From Brevundimonas sp. (GTDB taxonomy: Bacteria; Pseudomonadota; Alphaproteobacteria; Caulobacterales; Caulobacteraceae), in NCBI RefSeq assembly GCF_003248455.1, contig NZ_QFNM01000037.1, positions 1-24,173 on the forward strand: a stretch of 24,173 nucleotides of DNA. The letters run 5' to 3'. The notes below the pieces were generated by a model. That model was not told the origin of the DNA. It searched no databases and saw only the letters and a program-made list of their open reading frames with translations. The stretch's first letter is position 1; each line of letters opens with the position of its first letter. Shown piece after piece: positions 1-6,496 of this stretch. Both the position numbers and the translations under genes were made by a program.

Positions 1-134
1 CAGGGGCTGCCGACCCGTCGCAGGCTTATGGGGTTAGGCGATAAGACCGCCACCGCTCGGCGCCCCGAGCTTGCAGGCCAACCAACCGCGCGGAGCGTCG
101 GACTTCGTCGAAACGGTACTTACAAACTCACACT

Positions 135-150
135 CCGGGCGAAGGCCCGG
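135..150. repeat. Short GC hairpin
   Basis: CCGGGC (135-140) and GCCCGG (145-150) are perfect reverse complements around a 4-base loop, GAAG. No T-tract follows on either strand, so this is only a candidate RNA structure in the region before yaaA. Confidence 0.4.
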
Positions 151-181
151 CGCTCCGCCCAGCCCTCCATCCCACTTCGCA

Positions 182-204
182 GCGAAAGCGCGAGGCGCTT
201 TCGC
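182..204. repeat. Perfect 10-bp hairpin before yaaA
   Basis: GCGAAAGCGC (182-191) pairs perfectly with GCGCTTTCGC (195-204) around a 3-base loop, GAG. No T-tract flanks it on either strand, so it is not a textbook Rho-independent terminator. The arm core GAAAGCGC/GCGCTTTC is the same as in the secG terminator at 11260-11285, which suggests a terminator or terminator remnant for a gene left of the window. Confidence 0.55.
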
Positions 205-274
205 GCGCCCGGACGCACCAGCGTCGCACCCGGTTCAAATCGGCGTCGAAGCGGCCTATTTGGGCGGCGTCGTC

Positions 275-280
275 ACGGAG
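275..280 (+). promoter_or_regulatory. Ribosome-binding site fixing the TTG start of yaaA
   Basis: ACGGAG lies 7 bases before TTG at 288. It supports a TTG start that gives the conserved YaaA N-terminus, for which no ATG is available. Confidence 0.65.
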
Positions 281-287
281 CCTTGTC

Positions 288-1058
288 TTGTTGATCGTTC
301 TCTCCCCCGCCAAGCGGCTGGACTTCACCGAGGCCGATCCGGCCCTGCCCGCGACCGAGCGCCGCTTCCGCGACGACACCGCCAGCCTGGCGGTGTCGTC
401 GCGGCGACAGACGCGGGCGGACCTGCGCCGTCTGATGGGAATCTCCGACGATCTGGCGACCCTGAACGTCGAACGGTTCAAGGCCTTCGACGCCGAATCG
501 ACCGACGGGGTCCAGGCGGCGTTCGCCTTCGCCGGCGACGTCTACGAGGGCCTGAAGGCGCGCGAACTGGACGCCGAGGCCCTGGCCTTCGCCCAGGACC
601 ATGTCCGCATCCTGTCGGGATTCTACGGCCTGCTGCGTCCGCTGGATCGCATCCAGCCCTATCGGCTGGAGATGGGCACACGGTTGAAGACGCGGCGGGG
701 GGCCAGCCTCTACGACTTCTGGGGCGACCGCATTTCCATGCAACTGAACGCGGACGCCGCCGGCCAGGCCGACCCGACCTTGGTCAACTTGGCCAGCCAG
801 GAATATTTCGGCGCCGTCGACGCCAAGGCGCTGAAACTGCCGGTGGTCACGCCTCAGTTTCGCGAGGAGAAAAATGGCGAGACCCGCATCGTCTCCTTCT
901 TCGCCAAGAAGGCGCGCGGCGCGATGACCCGCTTCGCCATCGACGAGCGGGTGGAACGGGCCGTGGACCTGAGGGCTTTCGACCGCGACGGCTATCGGTT
1001 CGACAAGGCCGTCTCGACCGACAGCGACTGGATATTCATCAGGTCGGGAAATTCTTGA
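288..1058 (+). CDS. yaaA: Peroxide stress protein YaaA (DUF328)
   Basis: YaaA-family protein of 256 aa, close to the 258 aa of the E. coli protein. In E. coli YaaA limits free intracellular iron and so reduces Fenton damage under hydrogen peroxide stress; it is cytosolic. The sequence starts MLIVLSPAKRLDF, matching the family N-terminus. It also has the family stretches around FYGLLRPLD, the YRLEMG segment, the NLAS-EYF segment and the C-terminal SFFAKKARG block. The start is TTG, preceded by a good Shine-Dalgarno; longer or shorter starts would spoil the family N-terminus. It lies 54 bp before bdhA on the same strand, so it could be cotranscribed with it. No OxyR-type site was recognised upstream. 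Confidence 0.95.
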   Translation: MLIVLSPAKRLDFTEADPALPATERRFRDDTASLAVSSRRQTRADLRRLMGISDDLATLNVERFKAFDAESTDGVQAAFAFAGDVYEGLKARELDAEALAFAQDHVRILSGFYGLLRPLDRIQPYRLEMGTRLKTRRGASLYDFWGDRISMQLNADAAGQADPTLVNLASQEYFGAVDAKALKLPVVTPQFREEKNGETRIVSFFAKKARGAMTRFAIDERVERAVDLRAFDRDGYRFDKAVSTDSDWIFIRSGNS

Positions 1059-1112
1059 TCCCCGCCCCGTCCTGCCGCTAGTCTCGAAGGAAAGATCATA
1101 AAGGGCGGACCC

Positions 1113-1958
1113 ATGTCACAACGGCCAAACACCTCGACCGACGACCAGGCCAAGCCCGCGCTGCGCCAGATCGGCGACCTGGCCGGTCAGGCGGCGGTCG
1201 TCACCGGCTCGACCTCCGGCATCGGCCTGGCCCTGGCGCGGGCGGTCGCGGCGGCGGGCGGCGACGTGGTTTTGAACGGCCTGGGCGATCCGGCCGAGAT
1301 CGAGCGCATCCGCGCCGACCTGGCGGCGTCGTCCGGGCGGCGCGTGCTCTACCATCCCGCCGACATGACCGATGGCGAACAGATCGCCGACATGGTCGCC
1401 TTCGCCCGGCGCGAACTGGGCCGGCTGGACATTCTGGTCAACAACGCCGGGATCCAGCACGTCGAATCCGTCGAGAACTTCCCCGCCGACCAGTGGGAGA
1501 AGATCATCGCCATCAACCTGTCCTCGGCCTTCTACGCCACCCGCGCGGCCATTCCGATCATGAAGGCCCAGGGACGGGGCCGGATCGTCAACATGGCCTC
1601 GGCCCACGGTCTGGTCGCCAGCCCCTTCAAGTCCGCCTATGTCGCGGCCAAGCACGGGATCATCGGCTTGACCAAGACCGTCGCCCTGGAGCTGGCGCGG
1701 GACAACATCACCTGCAACGCCATCTGCCCCGGCTTCGTCGAGACGCCGATCGTGGCGAAACAGATCGCCGACCAGGCCCGAACGCGCCACATGACCGAGG
1801 CGCAGGTGCTGACCGATGTCATCCTGGCCGCCCAGCCGACCAAGCGGTTCGTCACGACCGAGGAATTGGTCGGGGTCTTCCTCTATCTGGTCAGCGACCT
1901 GGGCGCATCGGCCAACGGGGCCAGTTTCTCCATCGATGGCGGCTGGACCGCGCAATAG
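1113..1958 (+). CDS. bdhA: D-3-hydroxybutyrate dehydrogenase (SDR family)
   Basis: Classical short-chain dehydrogenase of 281 aa that interconverts (R)-3-hydroxybutyrate and acetoacetate with NAD (EC 1.1.1.30), the step that feeds polyhydroxybutyrate breakdown products into acetyl-CoA. Visible motifs are the nucleotide-binding TGSTSGIG (residues 31-38), NNAG (110-113) and the catalytic set S163, Y176, K180. Within the SDR family, the NAGIQHV segment and the SAHGLVASPFKSAY block (S163-Y176), with H165 and K173, are characteristic of 3-hydroxybutyrate dehydrogenases rather than generic reductases. About 20 residues precede the usual N-terminus and may be a variable extension. AAGGG sits 7 bases before the ATG. 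Only 30 bp separate it from the patatin gene, suggesting an operon. Confidence 0.9.
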   Translation: MSQRPNTSTDDQAKPALRQIGDLAGQAAVVTGSTSGIGLALARAVAAAGGDVVLNGLGDPAEIERIRADLAASSGRRVLYHPADMTDGEQIADMVAFARRELGRLDILVNNAGIQHVESVENFPADQWEKIIAINLSSAFYATRAAIPIMKAQGRGRIVNMASAHGLVASPFKSAYVAAKHGIIGLTKTVALELARDNITCNAICPGFVETPIVAKQIADQARTRHMTEAQVLTDVILAAQPTKRFVTTEELVGVFLYLVSDLGASANGASFSIDGGWTAQ

Positions 1959-1988
1959 AACCCGACAGCGGGGGGCGAACAGGGGCGC

Positions 1989-3053
1989 ATGGCGATCTTC
2001 AGACGCAAGGCCGCCGAGCCGGAGACGGCGCGACGATCGCCCGGCAGACGCCCGATTTGCCTGGCGCTCCAGGGCGGCGGGGCGCACGGGGCCTTTCAAT
2101 GGGGCGTTCTTGACCGGCTGCTGGAGGACGACCGCCTGGATTTCCGCGCCGTGTCGGGCGTCTCGGCCGGCGCGATGAACGGAACGGCCCTGGTCTCGGG
2201 CCTGGCCGCCGGCGACGCCCGCGCGGCCCTGGACAAGCTCTGGCGCGAGATCAATCAGTCCGGCGGCCGCAACGTCTTCGGCGACAGCGCCATCTGGAAC
2301 GCCGCCCAGCCGCCCGACTGGATCAAGGACAATCCGTTCTGGCGCGCCGGCGAGACCCTGGCCCTGTCCATGAGCCCCTATGAATTCAACCCCCTGAACC
2401 ACAATCCTCTGGATCGGGTTCTGAAGGCCGCCGTCGATTTCGGCGCGGTGCGGGCGTCGGACATCAAGCTGTTCGTCGCCGCGACGGCCGTGCGCCAGGC
2501 TAGGGCGCGGGTCTTCACCTCGGACGAAATCACGCCCGACGTGCTGATGGCCTCGGCCTGCCTGCCGCATCTCTTTCAGGCCGTCGAGATCGACGGCGAG
2601 CCTTACTGGGACGGCGGCTATCTGACCAATCCGCCCCTCTGGCCTCTGACCGGCGAGGACACGCCCGACGACGTCCTCTTGGTCACGCTGAACCCCATGA
2701 CCCGCGACGAGACGCCCCGCAGCGCCCCCGACATCATGGATCGGTTGAACGAGATCGTCTTCAACGCGCCCCTGGTCGCCGAACTGCGCGCCATCGCCAT
2801 CGCCGGCGAGATGATCGGCCAGGGCCAGATCGACGTGGGCGGCCAGGGCCCCTATCGCCATGTGCGGATGCACGCCATCGAGGCGGACCGCTGGCTGTCC
2901 GACCTGTCGCTGCGGACAAAATTCAACACCGAATGGAGCTTCCTGAACGACCTCAAGACGCGTGGTCGCGCTGCCGCCGACGAATGGCTGGACAGTTGCC
3001 TGGGCGCCGTCGGCCGCCAGTCCAGCGTCGATATGCAGGCCCGCTTCGGCTAG
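1989..3053 (+). CDS. Patatin-like phospholipase / acyl hydrolase
   Basis: Patatin-family serine hydrolase of 354 aa using a Ser-Asp dyad to cleave acyl esters. The oxyanion-hole motif GGGAHG is at 29-34, the nucleophile elbow GVSAG at 57-61 (S59), and the aspartate motif DGG at 208-210 (D208). The C-terminal third beyond about residue 270 is not part of the catalytic core; it resembles the DUF3734 extension seen in alphaproteobacterial patatins, though I say this from memory. No signal peptide is evident, so it is probably cytosolic or membrane-peripheral. It follows bdhA by 30 bp. That context suggests a link to polyhydroxybutyrate granules or membrane lipid turnover, but the substrate cannot be read from the sequence. 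Its TAG stop shares a CTAG with the stop of the convergent sua5 gene. Confidence 0.9.
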   Translation: MAIFRRKAAEPETARRSPGRRPICLALQGGGAHGAFQWGVLDRLLEDDRLDFRAVSGVSAGAMNGTALVSGLAAGDARAALDKLWREINQSGGRNVFGDSAIWNAAQPPDWIKDNPFWRAGETLALSMSPYEFNPLNHNPLDRVLKAAVDFGAVRASDIKLFVAATAVRQARARVFTSDEITPDVLMASACLPHLFQAVEIDGEPYWDGGYLTNPPLWPLTGEDTPDDVLLVTLNPMTRDETPRSAPDIMDRLNEIVFNAPLVAELRAIAIAGEMIGQGQIDVGGQGPYRHVRMHAIEADRWLSDLSLRTKFNTEWSFLNDLKTRGRAAADEWLDSCLGAVGRQSSVDMQARFG

Positions 3054-3967
3054 CCCACAAAGCCGGCGGCGCGGCGCAGACGGTCGTTGATCGCCTCGCC
3101 CAGCCCCGCGCCTGGAATGGGCGAGACGGCGATGGCGGCCGGCTTTTGCCGATCCGCTTCCCGCAGCAGCCGAAACAGATTGGCCGCCGCCTGCGACAGG
3201 TCGCCGGTCGGGCTCAGGCTCCAGCGGGTCTCGCCCACGCCAGGACCGAAGCCCAAAAGGATTTCGTCCGGCGCCGCCGCCGTCGCCTCGATCCGCACCG
3301 GAGCGTCCGGCGCATAATGCAGCGCAAGCCGCCCCGGCGAGCGCCGCCCCTCCCCGTCGTCGGCCAGCGGGCCGATCACGGCCTCGATCTGCTCTCGCGT
3401 CACGGCGCCGGGCCGCAACAGGGCGACGCGACCGTCCAGCGCCGAGACCACCGTGCTCTCCAGCCCCACCCGGCATGGCCCGCCGTCGACGGCGGCGGCG
3501 ACGGCGAATCCGGTCTCCTCGACCGCATCGGCGAAGGTCGTCGGGCTGGGCCGGCCCGAGCGGTTGGCCGAGGGCGCGACCACCGGGCCGCCGAACGCAG
3601 CCAGCACCGCCTTCGCCGCAGGATGGGCCGGAACCCGGATCGCCACGCTGTCCAGCCCGGCGCGGGCCAGGTCGCAGACACGCCCCGCATCCCGGATCGG
3701 CGTGACCAGCGTCAGCGGCCCCGGCCAGAAGGCCTGGGCCAAAGCCTGCGCCGCTGCGTCGAACACCCCGATGTCGGCCGCCATCTCGGCGTCCGCCACG
3801 TGAGAGATCAGCGGGTTGAAGCGCGGACGGCCCTTGGCTGCGAAGATAGCCGCCACCGCCTCGGGGGCGCCGGCGTCGGCTCCCAGCCCATAGACCGTCT
3901 CGGTCGGCAGCAGGATCAGCGCCCCGTCCGCCAGCGCCTTGGCGGCCTCGTGCGGCGTCGCGCTCAC
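3050..3967 (-). CDS. tsaC: L-threonylcarbamoyladenylate synthase (Sua5 type)
   Basis: Sua5/YrdC enzyme of 305 aa (EC 2.7.7.87). It makes threonylcarbamoyl-AMP from threonine, bicarbonate and ATP, the first step of the universal tRNA modification t6A. The YrdC domain shows PTETVYGLG (21-29), KGRPRFNPL (45-53), SANRSG (133-138) and GLESTVV (168-174). The linker motif SPG...HYAP (210-220) and the following about 85 residues form the Sua5 C-terminal domain, so this is the long form rather than short TsaC. The start is GTG and overlaps the cytochrome b561 stop in a GTGA, implying translational coupling. Its stop overlaps the patatin stop tail to tail. The symbol tsaC is used for function; sua5 or ywlC would also fit. 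Confidence 0.93.
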   Translation of the reverse strand: MSATPHEAAKALADGALILLPTETVYGLGADAGAPEAVAAIFAAKGRPRFNPLISHVADAEMAADIGVFDAAAQALAQAFWPGPLTLVTPIRDAGRVCDLARAGLDSVAIRVPAHPAAKAVLAAFGGPVVAPSANRSGRPSPTTFADAVEETGFAVAAAVDGGPCRVGLESTVVSALDGRVALLRPGAVTREQIEAVIGPLADDGEGRRSPGRLALHYAPDAPVRIEATAAAPDEILLGFGPGVGETRWSLSPTGDLSQAAANLFRLLREADRQKPAAIAVSPIPGAGLGEAINDRLRRAAGFVG

Positions 3968-4515
3968 GGTCGGCGAGGAATCAGCGGGATCATCCGGTGC
4001 AGCACATTGTCCCGGTCGACGAACTGATGCTTCAGCGCCGCCAGCACATGCAGGGCGATCAGGACATAAAGCCCCTTCACCGCCAGGCCGTGCGCCGCCA
4101 TGAAGCCGCGCGCCGTGGCGCGACCGCCGCCGATCGGCAGCAGCGGCCAGTCGAACAGGCCGAACCAGGCGATCTCACGCCCGCCAGCCGACGACGCCAG
4201 CCAGCCCGTCATCGGAATGACGATCAACGCCACATAGAACAACGCATGGGTCGCCCGCGCCGCCAGCCTTTGCCAGGGCGGCAAATGCGCGGGCAAGGCG
4301 ATGGCCGGGTGCGCCAGCCGCCAGCCGATCCGCGCCAGCGTCAGCAGCAGGATCGTCAGACCCAGCGACTTGTGCAGCATGACGAACTGGCCCGACATCG
4401 GCCCTTCGGTATTCTCGTGCGCCGCGATCAGCAACACCTGGACCAGGACCGCCAGGGCGATGCCCCAATGCAGGAACAGGGACACGGTCGAATATCGATT
4501 TCGCGGTTCGCCCAT
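3964..4515 (-). CDS. Cytochrome b561 family membrane protein
   Basis: Four-helix di-heme cytochrome b561 (CybB/YodB type) of 183 aa, an inner-membrane electron carrier thought to oxidise quinol or pass electrons to superoxide. Hydrophobic segments lie near residues 10-32, 45-65, 88-107 and 143-162. The heme-ligand histidines inferred by alignment to E. coli CybB are H16, H48, H142 and H156, and the 14-residue spacing of the last pair is the same as in CybB. The C-terminal DRDN...RMIP segment is also family-typical. A strong purine-rich site (GGAAGGGAAG) precedes the ATG. It is the first gene of a two-gene unit with sua5; no functional link between the two is known to me. Confidence 0.92.
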   Translation of the reverse strand: MGEPRNRYSTVSLFLHWGIALAVLVQVLLIAAHENTEGPMSGQFVMLHKSLGLTILLLTLARIGWRLAHPAIALPAHLPPWQRLAARATHALFYVALIVIPMTGWLASSAGGREIAWFGLFDWPLLPIGGGRATARGFMAAHGLAVKGLYVLIALHVLAALKHQFVDRDNVLHRMIPLIPRRP

Positions 4516-4634
4516 GGCTTCCCTTCCGTGACGGCGCTACGTCACCTTGCGCAGAGACGGGACGCGTCGCCAAGACGCTTGCGACACCCTGTCTCGACGC
4601 GGCATCTAGGCCGCAAAGCCGATTGAGGAAACCC
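4516..4634. promoter_or_regulatory. Divergent intergenic region between cytochrome b561 and acyl-CoA dehydrogenase genes
   Basis: 119 bp that must carry the start signals for both divergent units. An inverted repeat, GTGACG-N6-CGTCAC, occupies 4528-4545, directly upstream of the cytochrome b561 Shine-Dalgarno. It could be an operator. No confident -35/-10 pair was found for either direction. Confidence 0.45.
4625..4630 (+). promoter_or_regulatory. Ribosome-binding site selecting the ATG at 4635
   Basis: GAGGAA ends 4 bases before the ATG at 4635. An upstream in-frame TTG at 4623 overlaps this site and is therefore unlikely to be the start. Confidence 0.65.
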
Positions 4635-6419
4635 ATGACCTACCGCGCGCCCGTTCGAGACCTGGCCTTCACCCTGGAGGCCGTCGCCGGAATGACCGAT
4701 GTCGCCGCGACCGGCGCCTTTCCCGATTATGACGCCGATGTCGCCTCGGCGGTGCTGGAGGCGGCGGGTCAATTCTCCGAAGAGGTGCTGGCGCCTCTGA
4801 ACCGCATCGGCGACCAGCAGGGTTCGACCTACGCCAACGGCGCCGTCACCGCCGCGCCGGGCTTCGCCGACGCCTATCGCCAATTCGCGGCCGGCGGCTG
4901 GACCGGCCTGTCGGCTCCGGCCGAGGCGGGCGGCCAAGCTCTCCCCAAGGCGCTGGAACTGGCGGCCTATGAGACGGTGCACGCCGCCAACATGGCCTTC
5001 GGCCTGTGCCCCATGCTGTCGCTCGCCGCCATCGAGGCGTTGGAACAGGTCGGCACGCAAGAGCAGAAATCGAAATATCTGACCAAGCTGGTCAGCGGCG
5101 AATGGACCGGCGCCATGGTCCTGACCGAGCCGGGCGCCGGTTCCGATCTGGGCGCCCTGACCGCCACCGCCACGCCGAACGGCGACGGGACCTATGCGCT
5201 GAACGGTCAGAAGATCTTCATCACCTGGGGCGACCATGACGCCACCGACAATATCGTTCATCTGGTGCTGGCCCGCCTGCCCGACGCGCCTAAGGGACCG
5301 AAGGGCATCAGCCTGTTCCTGGCCTCCAAATTCGCGGTCAAGGACGACGGGACGCTGGGCGAGCGCAACGCCTTCCGCCCCGTCGGGGTCGAGCACAAGC
5401 TGGGCATCCACGCCTCGCCGACCTGCGTCATGAGCTATGAGGGCGCGACCGCCGAACTGGTCGGGCAGCCGAACCAGGGCTTGGCCCATATGTTCGTCAT
5501 GATGAACGCCGCCCGCCTGGCCGTCGGGGTCGAGGGCGTCGGCATCGCCGAGCGCGCCTATCAGCATGCCCTGGCCTATGCGCTGGAGCGCCGCCAGGGC
5601 CGGTCGATCTGGACGGGAGAAGCCAACGCCCCGATCTTCGACCACCCGGATGTGCGCCGGATGCTGGGCGTCATGAAGGCCAAGACCTCCGCCGCCCGCG
5701 CCATCTGCCTGTCCACCGGCGTCGCCGCCGACCTGGCCAGACATGCGGGTTCCGAAGAAGAGCGCCGCCGGTGGAAGGGCCGCGAGGACCTGTTCACCCC
5801 TATCGCCAAGGCCTGGTCCACCGATGTCGGCTGCGAGGTCGCCTCGCTGGGAGTCCAGGTCCACGGCGGCATGGGCTTCATCGAAGAGACGGGCGCGGCC
5901 CAATATTATCGCGACGCCCGCATCGCGCCGATCTATGAAGGCACCAACGGCATCCAGGCGATGGACCTGGTGGGCCGCAAGCTGTCGATGGACGGCGGCG
6001 AATCGGCCAAGACCCTGATCGCCGACATGAAGGCCACCCTGGGCCGCCTTGGCGGGCTCTATTCCGGCAAGCCCGTCGAACGGTTCGCCACCGCCATCGA
6101 GGCCGTCCAGGACGCGACCTTGTGGCTTCTGGACCAGAAGGCCGATCCCGAGGCCGCCGCCGACGTGCTGGCCGCCGCCGACGCCTATCTGAAGCTAATG
6201 GGCGATGTGGTCGGCGGCTGGATGCTGGCCAAGGGCGCCCTGGCGGCCAAGGCCAGGCTGGACGCGAACGACGGCGATCCCGCCTGGCTGCAGGGCAAGC
6301 TGGACCTCTACGAAATCTACGCCGCCAATGTGCTGGGCCATGTCTCCAGCCGCCTGGCGGCCGTGGGCCAGGGCGGCGCCGTGCTGCAACGCCTGTCGGT
6401 CGCGGCCCTGGCGGGATGA
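4635..6419 (+). CDS. Acyl-CoA dehydrogenase, long DmdC/FadE-like form
   Basis: FAD-dependent acyl-CoA dehydrogenase of 594 aa, introducing a trans-2 double bond into an acyl-CoA (beta-oxidation or a related pathway). It shows the flavin/substrate motif LTEPGAGSDLG, the late GFIEETGAAQYYRDARIA block and IYEGTNGIQAMDL, whose E435 is the expected catalytic base. The extra C-terminal about 120 residues match the acyl-CoA dehydrogenase C-terminal extension found in DmdC-like (3-methylmercaptopropionyl-CoA dehydrogenase) and some medium/long-chain enzymes, and a short N-terminal extension domain is also present. Annotation pipelines often call such proteins DmdC or FadE; substrate chain length cannot be set from sequence. 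The ATG at 4635 is preferred because of its Shine-Dalgarno. It is divergent from cytochrome b561. Confidence 0.93.
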   Translation: MTYRAPVRDLAFTLEAVAGMTDVAATGAFPDYDADVASAVLEAAGQFSEEVLAPLNRIGDQQGSTYANGAVTAAPGFADAYRQFAAGGWTGLSAPAEAGGQALPKALELAAYETVHAANMAFGLCPMLSLAAIEALEQVGTQEQKSKYLTKLVSGEWTGAMVLTEPGAGSDLGALTATATPNGDGTYALNGQKIFITWGDHDATDNIVHLVLARLPDAPKGPKGISLFLASKFAVKDDGTLGERNAFRPVGVEHKLGIHASPTCVMSYEGATAELVGQPNQGLAHMFVMMNAARLAVGVEGVGIAERAYQHALAYALERRQGRSIWTGEANAPIFDHPDVRRMLGVMKAKTSAARAICLSTGVAADLARHAGSEEERRRWKGREDLFTPIAKAWSTDVGCEVASLGVQVHGGMGFIEETGAAQYYRDARIAPIYEGTNGIQAMDLVGRKLSMDGGESAKTLIADMKATLGRLGGLYSGKPVERFATAIEAVQDATLWLLDQKADPEAAADVLAAADAYLKLMGDVVGGWMLAKGALAAKARLDANDGDPAWLQGKLDLYEIYAANVLGHVSSRLAAVGQGGAVLQRLSVAALAG

Positions 6420-6483
6420 ACCGTCCGCCGCCTCATTGACCTTGGCCGCCGGTCCCCCGCAAGGTGCGGCCTTCGGAACGAAT

Positions 6484-6490
6484 AGGGGAG
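6484..6490 (+). promoter_or_regulatory. Ribosome-binding site selecting the ATG at 6497
   Basis: AGGGGAG lies 6 bases before the ATG at 6497 and lies inside the reading frame of an upstream alternative start at 6464, which has no such signal. The downstream choice also places the twin arginines at residues 3-4, as expected of a Tat signal. Confidence 0.7.
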
Positions 6491-6496
6491 CGACCG

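Larger units (their letters stand above)
1..287. other. Intergenic region with no supported gene
   Basis: I see no convincing coding sequence here. Short open frames exist on both strands but have no ribosome-binding site, no recognisable protein and no clean codon bias. Two hairpin-forming inverted repeats are listed separately. The end of an upstream gene may lie just outside the window. The only clear translational signal is the Shine-Dalgarno sequence for the next gene at its right edge. Confidence 0.6.

Noticed and set aside
228..250. tRNA-like T-loop motif GGTTCAAATC
   Set aside because: The flanking bases do not form a 5-bp T stem, and no acceptor, D or anticodon arms can be placed around it.
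1116..3476. 786-codon open frame on the minus strand opposite bdhA and the patatin gene
   Set aside because: The forward genes have complete catalytic motifs. The reverse frame is G/R/A/V-rich low-complexity protein, as expected from G/C third-position bias, with no family resemblance.
4542..5903. 453-codon minus-strand open frame opposite the acyl-CoA dehydrogenase
   Set aside because: Shadow of a well-conserved flavoenzyme gene; no recognisable protein and no start signal.
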